A stretch of 64,000 nucleotides of DNA from Clostridia bacterium. Lineage in GTDB: Bacteria; Bacillota; Clostridia; UMGS1840; HGM11507. The stretch lies in NCBI GenBank assembly GCA_017414505.1, contig JAFQLQ010000015.1:1-64000 (forward strand), written 5' to 3'. A model generated the notes under the pieces. It searched no databases, was not told the DNA's origin, and was given only the letters and a program-made list of their open reading frames with translations. This document shows positions 1 to 8,521 of the stretch, piece by piece. A program made the position numbers and the translations under genes. The number at the start of each line of letters is the position of its first letter. The stretch's first letter is position 1.

Positions 1-855
1 ATTTACCTGTGTGGTATAATAACTATCCATCGTGGACGGAGCATTAAATAATACCGCAAGTAAATACTTTTTGATATTCCTTACGTCAGTTGTATTTTTC
101 TTCATACAGTCAATGACATATTCGATATGTCCTGCATCAATTTTTAAGAACTTTGACTTAACCAATGCTGCCGGATATTCGTCACCTGCTATGGTTAAAT
201 AATCTTTCGCTGTACATACTGTTTCGGTAAGAAGGTCAACAATTTCATCGAGCATTGAAATATCGTGCTTGAAGTTGATAGCCATAATCTCATAGTCAAT
301 ATTTTCTTTAATAATTTCTCTGTATGTTTCGACCTCATCTAATCCAATCTTTTCCTTATTATATTTAGGATTTGATTGGATAGGATTTGATGTATTTATA
401 ATAGATAAATTATTACTTAATTCTTTTTTATTTAAAGAGTTAGTATTTAATTGCGTTGGATTTTCCGATGCCGATTTTTCCGATGTCGGATTTACCGTTA
501 TCGGATTTTCCAATATCGGTTTATCCGTTGTTGGATTTTCCAATATCGGTGATGGAACTTCTTGGGGATATTCATAAATAATATACTCGGTCTTTGACAT
601 TCGACCATTGGGGTCACGAGTTTGTCTTCGAGTAATATATCCAAACTTTTCAAGCTCCCAAATTGCGGTTCGGATTGCATCAACTTTTTCACGATTTATC
701 TTGGCAAGTCCCGCCAATGTATAATCCCAATTATCCGGTAGGGAAAGCATCTGAGAGAGAAGACCTTTTGACTTTAATGAAAGTTCACGATTTTTCAGAT
801 GATGATTTGACATAACCGTGTAATTGTGATTTTTCTCAACTCTGAATACTGCCAT
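1..855 (-). CDS. RepA-like replication initiator, DUF6017 family (3' end cut by window edge)
   Basis: The frame is open for 285 codons from the ATG at 855 to the window edge, so the C-terminus is missing. A strong site (GGAAGGAG) precedes the start. Residues 1-95 (MAVFRVEKNHNYTVMSNHHL, then a winged-helix region around KGLLSQMLSLPDNWDY and LEKFGYITRRQ) look like the RepA N-terminal DNA-binding domain of Gram-positive plasmids and integrative elements. A low-complexity linker of repeated xxxENP units follows (about 97-135), then the start of a helical DUF6017-like domain. Such proteins replicate plasmids or excised conjugative elements, so this marks the edge of a mobile element. Family assignment is from remembered sequence pattern. 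Confidence 0.8.
   Translation of the reverse strand, partial: MAVFRVEKNHNYTVMSNHHLKNRELSLKSKGLLSQMLSLPDNWDYTLAGLAKINREKVDAIRTAIWELEKFGYITRRQTRDPNGRMSKTEYIIYEYPQEVPSPILENPTTDKPILENPITVNPTSEKSASENPTQLNTNSLNKKELSNNLSIINTSNPIQSNPKYNKEKIGLDEVETYREIIKENIDYEIMAINFKHDISMLDEIVDLLTETVCTAKDYLTIAGDEYPAALVKSKFLKIDAGHIEYVIDCMKKNTTDVRNIKKYLLAVLFNAPSTMDSYYTTQVN
457..550 (-). repeat. short tandem repeats encoding the RepA linker
   Basis: An 18-base unit (GGATTTTCCAATATCGGT on the plus strand) occurs exactly at 503-520 and 533-550, period 30, with more degenerate copies leftwards to about 457. It encodes the ILENP-type linker of the RepA-like protein. The repeats are in frame, so copy-number changes would lengthen or shorten the linker without breaking the gene. 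Confidence 0.6.
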
Positions 856-887
856 TGCTTCAACTCCTTCCGTTTAAAAATTTTCAT

Positions 888-919
888 AAAAAAAGACACT
901 AACTTTTTTTGTCAGTGTC
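888..919 (-). terminator. Rho-independent terminator overlapping the end of the 56-aa gene
   Basis: On the minus strand a 9-bp stem (GACACTGAC / GTTAGTGTC, one G-T pair) with a 7-A loop is followed by seven T. The upstream arm and loop lie inside the last codons of the zinc-ribbon gene, whose TAG falls in the downstream arm. It separates that gene from the RepA-like gene. Confidence 0.75.
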
Positions 920-1069
920 GGATTGAGATTTATTTATTTTTTGATACATCTTGCAACTCGTCCCATCGTGAAAATGCAAGTAGGGACAGAAGGGGTTCTT
1001 CCCATCGAGAAGGTATGTATCTCTTCCGGTCTTGCAAGTGGGACAGAGTTTTTCGGTTTGCACACTCAT
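899..1069 (-). CDS. small zinc-ribbon protein, mobile-element cargo
   Basis: This is a 56-residue protein. The start is the ATG at 1069, which has AAGGAGAG eleven bases upstream; longer readings of the frame add a poorly supported leader. It has a CPTC knuckle at residues 9-12 and a second cysteine/histidine cluster (CPYLHFHDGTSC, residues 28-39), suggesting one bound zinc ion. No catalytic motif is visible. It sits directly upstream of the RepA-like gene on the same strand but is separated from it by a terminator, and probably belongs to the same mobile element. Function unknown. Confidence 0.6.
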   Translation of the reverse strand: MSVQTEKLCPTCKTGRDTYLLDGKNPFCPYLHFHDGTSCKMYQKINKSQSDTDKKS

Positions 1070-1101
1070 ATATAAAATCACTCTCCTTGAAAATTTTATA
1101 T

Positions 1102-1138
1102 AAAAAAAGAACATTCAGTTCATAAACCAAATGTTCTT
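1102..1138 (-). terminator. Rho-independent terminator after the SASP gene
   Basis: On the minus strand the stem AAGAACATT / AATGTTCTT has a 14-base loop and is followed by a run of T. It lies about 28 bases past the SASP stop codon, so the SASP transcript ends before the zinc-ribbon gene. Confidence 0.7.
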
Positions 1139-1165
1139 CAATCGTATTAAAATATAGGGTTTTAA

Positions 1166-1417
1166 CTATAGTCCTGCAACCATTGACAGGGTAATGTGAG
1201 TGCAATGTCCGTATGCGTTTCGGTTAATCCTTTGGAACTTCCATTGTTGTTCTGGCATCATCAGATTAACCATCTGACCGCCGATAGAACCTGCCTGTTT
1301 GGAGGTTAAATCACCGTTGTAACCGGATTTTAAGTTTACACCTACGTCCTGAGCTGCTTCCATTTTGAATTTTTCCATAGCTGCTTTAGCCTGAGGAACC
1401 ATTGTCTGTTTTGCCAT
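1166..1417 (-). CDS. alpha/beta-type small acid-soluble spore protein with aberrant C-terminus
   Basis: SASPs coat spore DNA and protect it from UV and chemical damage. This protein carries both family signatures: a central stretch around KMEAAQDVGVNL and the motif SKQAGSIGGQMV. The start is the ATG at 1417 (AAGGAAG upstream); a GTG three codons earlier is part of the spacer. Alignment by eye to the family runs out at about residue 59 (VNLMMPEQQ), where SASPs usually end within a few residues. Here 24 more residues follow (WKFQRINRNAYGH onward), giving 83 in all. The tail may be natural or may result from integration of the neighbouring element at the 3' end of the gene. Confidence 0.8.
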   Translation of the reverse strand: MAKQTMVPQAKAAMEKFKMEAAQDVGVNLKSGYNGDLTSKQAGSIGGQMVNLMMPEQQWKFQRINRNAYGHCTHITLSMVAGL

Positions 1418-1426
1418 TTTTTTCAC

Positions 1427-1571
1427 TTCCTTACTGTTTTGAACTTTATAATGATAAGCAATAAATCATTAAGTAAATAACTTGTTGCTGTAATCATTAC
1501 AGTTATATTTTAAATCATATTGAAATTTATATGTAAGGAAATAAAAGTAAATTTTAAAAGCTTGTTAACAG
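1427..1571. other. AT-rich intergenic region between divergent SASP and DUF1934 genes
   Basis: No open frame is visible. On the minus strand a CATTATA element about 30 bases before the SASP start resembles a sporulation sigma-G -10 box, but I could not find a convincing matching -35, so the SASP promoter remains unassigned. Confidence 0.4.
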
Positions 1572-1600
1572 TTGACAAAAGCGATGTTTAGTGATAAAAT
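1572..1600 (+). promoter_or_regulatory. sigma-A promoter for DUF1934-argS
   Basis: TTGACA (1572-1577), a 17-base spacer, TAAAAT (1595-1600), 41 bases before the DUF1934 start. Confidence 0.7.
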
Positions 1601-1640
1601 AACATAGATATAGTATAATGAGAAAGGCTATGACATTTAT

Positions 1641-2078
1641 ATGAAAAAAGATGTTATAATAAAATTTCACGGGCTTAACAGTATAGACGATTCTGATGTT
1701 GATAAAACAGAATTTATGACAACAGGTTCGTTTTTTGAAAAAAACAGTAAATACTATCTTCAGTACGATGAGATAACTGAAGAAGAGCCCGAAAAAACAA
1801 GTACAACTCTTAAAATTGACGGCAATAAGGTAACGGTTCTTCGTTACGGAAAAAACAATAACACTCAGCTTATTGTTGAAAAAGGTAAAAAGCATCTTTG
1901 CCTTTATGATACTCCCTACGGAGCAATTTCCATTGGCATTGTTGCAAAAGACGTATTTGTTGATATAGGAGAACACGAGGGTAAAATTAAGCTTCATTAC
2001 GGCGTTGAATACAACAACGTTTTAACGGGCAGAAATAAACTTGATTTATCATTTGAGGAGGTAGCGCAAAGTGAATAA
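1641..2078 (+). CDS. DUF1934 (YwiB-type) beta-barrel protein
   Basis: A 145-residue soluble protein with the DUF1934 pattern: N-terminal strand DVIIKFHGL, a central LRYGKNNNTQLIVEKGKKH segment and C-terminal LHYGVEYNNVLTGRNKLDLSF. The family is a small lipocalin-like barrel of unknown role. In Bacillus (ywiB) the gene also lies directly upstream of argS, and the pairing is kept here: the last eight bases overlap the argS start, and the argS ribosome-binding site lies inside this gene, implying translational coupling. The only upstream site is a distant AGAAAGG, so its own initiation looks weak. Confidence 0.85.
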   Translation: MKKDVIIKFHGLNSIDDSDVDKTEFMTTGSFFEKNSKYYLQYDEITEEEPEKTSTTLKIDGNKVTVLRYGKNNNTQLIVEKGKKHLCLYDTPYGAISIGIVAKDVFVDIGEHEGKIKLHYGVEYNNVLTGRNKLDLSFEEVAQSE

Positions 2079-3762
2079 TCCCTATAAAAATATAAAGGAC
2101 AAGCTTATCGGAAAAATTGAAAAGGCATACTTAACCGCTTGCGAGAACGGTGAGCTTAACAAAGAAGAATACGATGAAATAACACTCGATATGCCAAAAG
2201 AAAAGGCACATGGAGATTTTGCCACAACATTCTGTATGAAAATGGCTAAAAAGCTTGGCAAAAATCCCAGAGAAACCGCTGAAATTATTATTAAGAATAT
2301 AGACAGAGGCGATGTGATTTCGGATATTGCAGTAGCAGGCCCGGGATTCATCAATTTTACACTTGATAAAAAGTGGCTTCACGATGCAATCTGCTATGCA
2401 CTTTCAAATAAAGATACATACGGAATGGTAGATATAGGAAATAAGAAAAAGGTTATGGTGGAATTTATTTCTGCTAACCCGACAGGACCTATGCATATAG
2501 GAAATGCAAGAGGCGGTGCTCTTGGCGACTGTCTTGCAAATGTTCTTAATTTTGCCGGATACGACTGCCATAAGGAATTTTATGTAAACGATGCAGGTAA
2601 TCAGATTGAAAAATTCGGCTTATCTTTAAATTGCCGTTTTATTCAGGCTGTTCACGGCGAGGATGCTATTGAATTTCCTGAAGATGCTTATCACGGTGAC
2701 GATATAAAGGAAAGCGTTAATGCTTTTATTGAGCTTTACGGTGCTGAAAAATACGATGCAATGGAAGAGGGCGAAAGAAAGAAGCATCTTGTTGATTTTG
2801 CTCTTAAGAGAAACATCGAAAAGCTTCAGCAGGATACCGGAAGATACGGAATCAATTACGATAAGTGGTTCTTTGAAAGCGAGCTTCATAAAAACGGCGA
2901 CGTTATGAAGGTTATAGAAATCCTTAAGGAAAAAGGCTATACCTATGAGCAGGATAACGCAACCTGGTTTAAGGCAACCGAATTCGGTTCCGAAAAGGAT
3001 GTTGTTTTAATAAGAGGAAACAGTATTCCTACCTATTTTGCGGCGGATATTGCATACCATAAAAATAAAATCGAAAGAGGCTTTGAAACCTTAATCAATA
3101 TCTGGGGTGCAGACCATCACGGTCACGTTGCAAGAATGAAAGGTGCTCTTGACGCACTTGGCTTAAATGGCGACAGACTTGATATAATCCTTATGCAGCT
3201 TGTTCGTCTTTATAAAAACGGTGAAGTTTACAGAGTTTCAAAAAGAAGCGGTAAAGCTGTTACACTATCTGATTTGCTGGATGAAACAGGAACAGATGCG
3301 GCAAGATTCTTCTTTAATTTAAGACAGGCAAATACTCACTTTGATTTTGACCTGGATCTTGCAGTATCTAAATCAAACGATAACCCGGTTTTCTACGTTC
3401 AGTACGCCCACGCAAGAATTTGCAGTATTCTTAATATTCTTAAAAATGAGGGAATTGATACTGAAACAATGGACGAAAATGTTCTGAAAAGACTTGAATG
3501 TGCCGAAGAAATTGAGCTTATGGAAAAAATTGCTCATTTCCCGGAAGAAATTACCTTGTCCGCTTTGAGCTATGATCCGTCTAAAATAACAAAGTATACC
3601 GTAGAGCTTGCATCTGCTTTCCACAGCTTTTACAATGCCTGCCATGTAAAAGTTGACGATGCAGAACTTCAGATGGCAAGAATTATGCTTATTTCAGCTT
3701 GTATGGTTACTTTGAAAAATGCTTGTAAGGTTCTTGGAATTACAGCTCCCGAAAAGATGTAA
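2071..3762 (+). CDS. argS: arginyl-tRNA synthetase
   Basis: Class I aminoacyl-tRNA synthetase that charges tRNA-Arg with arginine in the cytoplasm, 563 residues as expected. The N-terminal additional domain (1-110) is followed by the ATP-binding HIGH motif in ANPTGPMHIGNARGG, the Rossmann catalytic core with YFAADIAYH and WGADHHGHV, a KMSKS-equivalent (YRVSKRSGKAVTL) and a C-terminal DALR anticodon-binding domain beginning near FYVQYAHARI. The start is GTG at 2071 with GAGGAGG nine bases before it. Second gene of the operon starting at 1641. Confidence 0.95.
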   Translation: MNNPYKNIKDKLIGKIEKAYLTACENGELNKEEYDEITLDMPKEKAHGDFATTFCMKMAKKLGKNPRETAEIIIKNIDRGDVISDIAVAGPGFINFTLDKKWLHDAICYALSNKDTYGMVDIGNKKKVMVEFISANPTGPMHIGNARGGALGDCLANVLNFAGYDCHKEFYVNDAGNQIEKFGLSLNCRFIQAVHGEDAIEFPEDAYHGDDIKESVNAFIELYGAEKYDAMEEGERKKHLVDFALKRNIEKLQQDTGRYGINYDKWFFESELHKNGDVMKVIEILKEKGYTYEQDNATWFKATEFGSEKDVVLIRGNSIPTYFAADIAYHKNKIERGFETLINIWGADHHGHVARMKGALDALGLNGDRLDIILMQLVRLYKNGEVYRVSKRSGKAVTLSDLLDETGTDAARFFFNLRQANTHFDFDLDLAVSKSNDNPVFYVQYAHARICSILNILKNEGIDTETMDENVLKRLECAEEIELMEKIAHFPEEITLSALSYDPSKITKYTVELASAFHSFYNACHVKVDDAELQMARIMLISACMVTLKNACKVLGITAPEKM

Positions 3763-3785
3763 ATCTTACAAAAGGAGGTTAAATT

Positions 3786-5249
3786 ATGAAACTTAAAAAA
3801 AGAATTTTATCTGCGGCTCTTTCATTTGCGCTTGTTTTTTCTGCCCCGTCTTTTGTTTTTGCCGAAGAAGTGGCGGAAAATGCTGAAAGCCAGGCTATAC
3901 CCGAGCTTACAGTAAAGCAGGGATACGACACGGTTATGCAGCTTATTTCGCTGATGGGCTTAACCGAAAAAACAAAAAATGATATAGCTAAAGAGGTTCT
4001 TATAAGACTGGCTTCGGAAAATCCTGAAGCATTATCAAAAGTATTTAATGAAATTGCAAAATCCATTGACGAATATTCTTCCTACTACACCGAAGAAGAA
4101 TATAAGGCAATGCAGATTGACTTAACCGGAAAATCCGGCGGAATAGGAATTACAGCTTCTGTTCAGGGGGATTATCTGGAAATTGTTTCTGTTATTCCGG
4201 GTGGTGCGGCAGATATTGCCGGACTGGAATCGGGAGATAAAATAGTAGAAGTAGACGGTACTGATGTTACCGGTGCAATGGCTGAAAAGGCAGTTGAGCT
4301 TGTAAGAGGCGAAATCGGTCAGTCGGTTGATGTTAAAGTTTTAAGAAAAAACGGAGAAATAACCGCTCATACTCTTGTAAGAGTTGAAATAACAGATGTT
4401 ACTGTAAGCGCAACTACTATTGATGATGAAATTGGTTATATCAGAATAACTCATTTTTCCAATATAACAGGCGGTGAATTTGTTACATATCTTGACGAAT
4501 TTAAAGAAAAAGGTATCAAAAAACTTATTATTGATTTAAGAAATAATGGCGGCGGAACACTTGAGGGTGCTTTAGGTGTGGCAAATTCAATTCTTGATAA
4601 GGATGAGGTTATAGTAAGCTTCAAAGGAAAAATGGAGGGCGACGAAACCACTTACAAGGATGAGGAGGACAGTATTTACGATTTTGATATTGCTGTGCTT
4701 GTAAATGAATATACTGCAAGTGCGTCCGAGGTGGTTACTGCAGCTATTGTTGAGAATAATCACGGTATTTCAATCGGAAATCAAACCTACGGTAAAGCAA
4801 CTGTTCAGGGATTTTATCCCATCGGAGGAATCAACGGAGTGCTTAAAATGACGGTAAATGCTTATTTTACACCCCTTGGAAATTCCATTAACAAAGTAGG
4901 TCTTGCACCTACCGAAACAGTTACTAATACAATCAAAATTTACGAGCCGGATGAGCTTGATAATTTTACTTATAAAACAAAGCCTCAGCTGGGTGATACC
5001 GATGATAACGTTCTTATTGCAAAGAAGCTTTTGTCAATGCTTAATTATGATATTTCCGATGAGGAAAGCAATGTTTTTGATGAAAAACTTGATATTGCTG
5101 TAAGAGAATTTCAGGCTGAGAACGATTTGTTCCCTTATGGCGTGCTTGATATGACAACTCAGACATATATAAGAAACAAGGTGCTTGATTCAAAATTCCT
5201 TGATGATAAGCAGCTTGACAGAGCTGTTGAATATTTAAAAAGCAAATAA
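3786..5249 (+). CDS. S41 C-terminal-processing peptidase (CtpA-like) with PDZ and peptidoglycan-binding domains
   Basis: Secreted or membrane-tethered serine protease that removes C-terminal tails from extracytoplasmic proteins. Residues 1-27 form a signal peptide (cleavage near FVFA-EE). A PDZ domain covers about 115-195 (GGIGITASVQGDYLEI, GGAADIAGLESGDKIVEVDG). The S41 core follows, with the Ser-Lys dyad readable as Ser314 in TASASEV and Lys337 in YGKATVQG. The C-terminal 70 residues (LGDTDDNVLIAKKLLSMLNY onward) resemble a peptidoglycan-binding type-1 repeat, so the enzyme probably docks on the wall. AAAGGAGG precedes the ATG. The 14-base gap to the next gene suggests cotranscription. Confidence 0.9.
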   Translation: MKLKKRILSAALSFALVFSAPSFVFAEEVAENAESQAIPELTVKQGYDTVMQLISLMGLTEKTKNDIAKEVLIRLASENPEALSKVFNEIAKSIDEYSSYYTEEEYKAMQIDLTGKSGGIGITASVQGDYLEIVSVIPGGAADIAGLESGDKIVEVDGTDVTGAMAEKAVELVRGEIGQSVDVKVLRKNGEITAHTLVRVEITDVTVSATTIDDEIGYIRITHFSNITGGEFVTYLDEFKEKGIKKLIIDLRNNGGGTLEGALGVANSILDKDEVIVSFKGKMEGDETTYKDEEDSIYDFDIAVLVNEYTASASEVVTAAIVENNHGISIGNQTYGKATVQGFYPIGGINGVLKMTVNAYFTPLGNSINKVGLAPTETVTNTIKIYEPDELDNFTYKTKPQLGDTDDNVLIAKKLLSMLNYDISDEESNVFDEKLDIAVREFQAENDLFPYGVLDMTTQTYIRNKVLDSKFLDDKQLDRAVEYLKSK

Positions 5250-5263
5250 ATGGAGAGGAAATT

Positions 5264-7663
5264 ATGAAGTTTACAAAAGGCAGATGGGCATACAGAGAGG
5301 GAATTATTGCCCGGCATACAGGGCAGATTCGCCAGGTGCGTACCGAAGGGAATAAAATTTGTCTTTATACGGTTCCTTATGTTAATGATGCTCGTGCTAT
5401 GGGCGGTCCTGCCATTGAGATTTACTTATCATCTCCGGCAACGGATGTAATCCGTGTGGAAGCTTATCACTATCTGGGAACCGGAAGAAAGTTTCCGGAA
5501 TTTGAACTTAATAATTCTGAAATTCCTTTAATTACAGAAGACTCCGCAGAGATGTTGTCTGTAAAAAGCGGAGATCTTGAACTAAAAGTCACAAAGCGCC
5601 CTTGTGACTTTACCTTTTATTTTAAAGGAAAAAAATTAACGAGTATTGACAAAAATCCGTCAGGTTTATCCATGATTAGCACAATTCAGGCACGGGATGA
5701 AGATTATATGCGTCGTGAGATGGATCTGGATCTTATAAATATTCGTAGTGAGGCAACAAAAACCAACAGCTTCATGGCGGCTCGCATGAGAACCGAGATT
5801 GGTGAGAAAATTTATGGTTTAGGCGAGAGATTTACGCCATTTGTCAAAAACGGGCAAACAATAGACATCTGGAATGAGGACGGAGGCACCAATACCAATA
5901 TTGCATATAAATCTGTGCCTTTTTATATGAGCAATCGTGGATATGGTGTGCTTGTAAATGATTCGGGTCCTGTATCCTACGAAATTTGTTCTGAATGTGT
6001 AACGGGTGTGCAGTTTGCCGTGCCCGGAGAAAAAATAGATTTCATGGTGATAGGCGGAAATAATATGAAAGGTGTGTTGTCAAAATACACATCTATGACC
6101 GGAAAGCCCGCATTGCCCCCCGCTTGGAGCTTTGGTTTGTGGCTGTCATCATCTTTTACTACAAAATATGACGAGGAAACCGTTTTGCACTTTGTTAACG
6201 GAATGAAAGAGCGCAATATTCCGTTGCGTGTTTTCCATTTCGATTGTTATTGGATGCGCGAAAACGAATGGTGTAATTTTGAATGGGATACCCGGATATT
6301 TCCTGATATTGAAAGTCAGCTTCGCCGTATGAGAGAGGAATACGGATTAAAGATATGTGTTTGGATTAATCCGTATATCGGGCAGAAGTCACCGTTGTTT
6401 AAAGAAGCAATGAATGCAGGATATCTTCTTAAGAAGGATAATGGGGATGTATGGCAATGGGATATGTGGCAGGCAGGAATGGGGTTGGTAGACTTTACTA
6501 ATCCTGCCGCTTGGAATTGGTATCAGGAAAAACTGGAGACATTGCTTAAAAACGGTGTAGACTGCGTGAAAACCGATTTTGGAGAGCGTATTCCCACTAA
6601 TGTTGCTTACTTTGACGGAAGTGATCCGCTGAGAATGCATAATTATTATAGCTACCTGTATAATAAATGTGTTTTTGAAGTTATAAAGCGTGTGAAAGGA
6701 GAGCACGAAGCTATGGTTTTTGCCCGCAGCGCAACTGTTGGCGGACAAAAATTCCCCATACACTGGGGCGGCGATTGCGATTCTAAATATTTATCCATGG
6801 CTGAATCATTACGCGGCGGATTATCTTTGTGCATGTCGGGGTTCGGATTCTGGAGTCATGATATATCGGGATTTGAGGGGACAGCCAGTGCTGATCTTTA
6901 TAAACGCTGGGCTGCATTTGGTTTGCTTTCAACACATTCCCGTCTGCATGGCAGCGGATCATACCGTGTTCCGTGGCTGTTTTCCAAGGAGGGTGAGCAA
7001 AACGGAGAGGAATCTGTGGCAGTTGTTCGTTATTTTACCGAGTTAAAGTGTCGGCTGATGCCATATATTTTTTCATCTGCGGTTTATACACACAATACCG
7101 GAATTCCGGTTATGCGTGCAATGGTTCTGGAATTTCCGGAAGATATCTGTTGTGAAGATATTGAACGCCAGTATATGTTTGGCGAAAGCCTGATGGTGGC
7201 TCCGGTATTCACCAAGGAAGGCGATGTGACTTATTATCTTCCCGATGGCGAGTGGACACATCTGTTGTCGGGTAAGGTGCAGCAGGGCGGAAAATGGTTT
7301 AAGGAAAATTATGATTTCTTTTCATTGCCTTTGTTTGTACGGGAAAACACTATTCTTCCCATTGGCGGAAACAATCAAATGCCTGATTATGATTATACAA
7401 ATGATCTGACACTGGAAATATTCAGTCTTAAGGACAAAGCGGAAACAGTAGTTTACGATACAGAAGGAAATGAAGCTTTACACATAATAGCAAGCCGTTT
7501 CGGCGATAAAGTTTCAATATCAATTGATGGCAGTTATCGTAATCTTAAAATTCGTCTTGTGAATGTAAGCCATGCTGAAAATGTATCCGGAGCACAAGCT
7601 GAGATTTCAGCAGGGGATGTTTTATTGCGTGTGGAGAATAAAGAGATATTTTTTAGTATCTGA
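5264..7663 (+). CDS. glycoside hydrolase family 31, alpha-xylosidase-like (YicI type)
   Basis: Retaining alpha-glycosidase that releases alpha-linked xylose or glucose. The N-terminal sandwich domain is followed by a TIM barrel with FHFDCYWMRENEW, the nucleophile Asp438 in KTDFGERIP and the acid/base Asp504 in WGGDCDS. The 66-residue spacing equals that of YicI (416/482), and KTDFGE is the alpha-xylosidase form of the motif. The length, 799, is close to YicI (772). No signal peptide is seen, so it acts on imported oligosaccharides. The gene favours CGT/CGC arginine codons where its neighbours use AGA, and no sugar transporter is nearby; this suggests acquisition by transfer. Exact substrate unproven. 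Confidence 0.9.
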   Translation: MKFTKGRWAYREGIIARHTGQIRQVRTEGNKICLYTVPYVNDARAMGGPAIEIYLSSPATDVIRVEAYHYLGTGRKFPEFELNNSEIPLITEDSAEMLSVKSGDLELKVTKRPCDFTFYFKGKKLTSIDKNPSGLSMISTIQARDEDYMRREMDLDLINIRSEATKTNSFMAARMRTEIGEKIYGLGERFTPFVKNGQTIDIWNEDGGTNTNIAYKSVPFYMSNRGYGVLVNDSGPVSYEICSECVTGVQFAVPGEKIDFMVIGGNNMKGVLSKYTSMTGKPALPPAWSFGLWLSSSFTTKYDEETVLHFVNGMKERNIPLRVFHFDCYWMRENEWCNFEWDTRIFPDIESQLRRMREEYGLKICVWINPYIGQKSPLFKEAMNAGYLLKKDNGDVWQWDMWQAGMGLVDFTNPAAWNWYQEKLETLLKNGVDCVKTDFGERIPTNVAYFDGSDPLRMHNYYSYLYNKCVFEVIKRVKGEHEAMVFARSATVGGQKFPIHWGGDCDSKYLSMAESLRGGLSLCMSGFGFWSHDISGFEGTASADLYKRWAAFGLLSTHSRLHGSGSYRVPWLFSKEGEQNGEESVAVVRYFTELKCRLMPYIFSSAVYTHNTGIPVMRAMVLEFPEDICCEDIERQYMFGESLMVAPVFTKEGDVTYYLPDGEWTHLLSGKVQQGGKWFKENYDFFSLPLFVRENTILPIGGNNQMPDYDYTNDLTLEIFSLKDKAETVVYDTEGNEALHIIASRFGDKVSISIDGSYRNLKIRLVNVSHAENVSGAQAEISAGDVLLRVENKEIFFSI

Positions 7664-7678
7664 AAAAAGTGTATTGAT

Positions 7679-7715
7679 AAATCACCCGGGAACATTAAAT
7701 GTTCCCGGGTGATTT
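7679..7715. terminator. strong bidirectional terminator between GH31 and dapB
   Basis: A perfect 18-bp inverted repeat (AAATCACCCGGGAACATT and its complement) around a single A sits between the convergent gene ends. A-runs and T-runs flank the stem on both strands, so it can serve both genes. Confidence 0.85.
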
Positions 7716-7741
7716 GTTCTTATTAAATACAAGTCCTATAC

Positions 7742-8500
7742 CTATAATTCTTCAATCATTTTATTCATATTATACATCCCGGCAGGTTTGCCATACATGT
7801 ATTTTGCGGCTTTAATTGCACCAACTGCAAAAACTTCCTTGCTTCGTGCAGAGTGTGAAATTGTAATAATTTCATCATTGCCTGCAAAAAGCACATCGTG
7901 TTCACCAACAATTGTTCCGCCTCTTATTGCGTGTATACCGATTTCTTTTTTATCTCTCTTTTTACGGACACTGTGACGGTCGTAAACAAAGTTCATGGTA
8001 TTTTCAAGCTCGGCATTGATTTCATCAGCGATTGCAAGAGCTGTTCCGCTGGGTGCATCAATTTTCTGATTGTGATGCTTTTCGATAATTTCAATATCAA
8101 ACTTATCAGCAAGAAGCTTTGTAGCGGTTTTTGCAAGCTGTATAATAAGATTTATTCCGATAGACATATTTGCAGAATAGAAAACAGGAATTTTCTTTGC
8201 ACTTTCGGAAACACAGTCAAGCTGTTCTTTGCTGAGCCCCGTTGTGCAAACAATAATAGGAATTTCTTTTCTTAATGCAAATTCCATTACGGAATCAAAT
8301 GCCGCAGGATGTGAAAAATCAATTATAACATCAATTTCTTCGGAAATGTTATCGGGATTATCGTAAACCTTATATCCGAACTCTGATACGGTATTTATAT
8401 CATAGCCGGCAGCAATTTTAATTTCGCCGTCTTCGGATGCAAGGGTGGAAATTATTTTTCCCATTTTTCCGTTGCAGCCGCTAAGTAAAATATTTATCAT
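7742..8500 (-). CDS. dapB: 4-hydroxy-tetrahydrodipicolinate reductase
   Basis: NAD(P)H-dependent reductase of the diaminopimelate/lysine pathway that forms tetrahydrodipicolinate in the cytoplasm. It has the N-terminal Rossmann motif GCNGKMGK and the catalytic/substrate loop EIIEKHHNQKIDAPSGTAL, where the paired histidines and the lysine bind substrate. 252 residues is normal. It is the last gene of the riboswitch-controlled asd-dapA-dapB transcript, 21 bases after dapA. Confidence 0.95.
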   Translation of the reverse strand: MINILLSGCNGKMGKIISTLASEDGEIKIAAGYDINTVSEFGYKVYDNPDNISEEIDVIIDFSHPAAFDSVMEFALRKEIPIIVCTTGLSKEQLDCVSESAKKIPVFYSANMSIGINLIIQLAKTATKLLADKFDIEIIEKHHNQKIDAPSGTALAIADEINAELENTMNFVYDRHSVRKKRDKKEIGIHAIRGGTIVGEHDVLFAGNDEIITISHSARSKEVFAVGAIKAAKYMYGKPAGMYNMNKMIEEL

Positions 8501-8521
8501 ATGTTTATCACCAAAATATAA

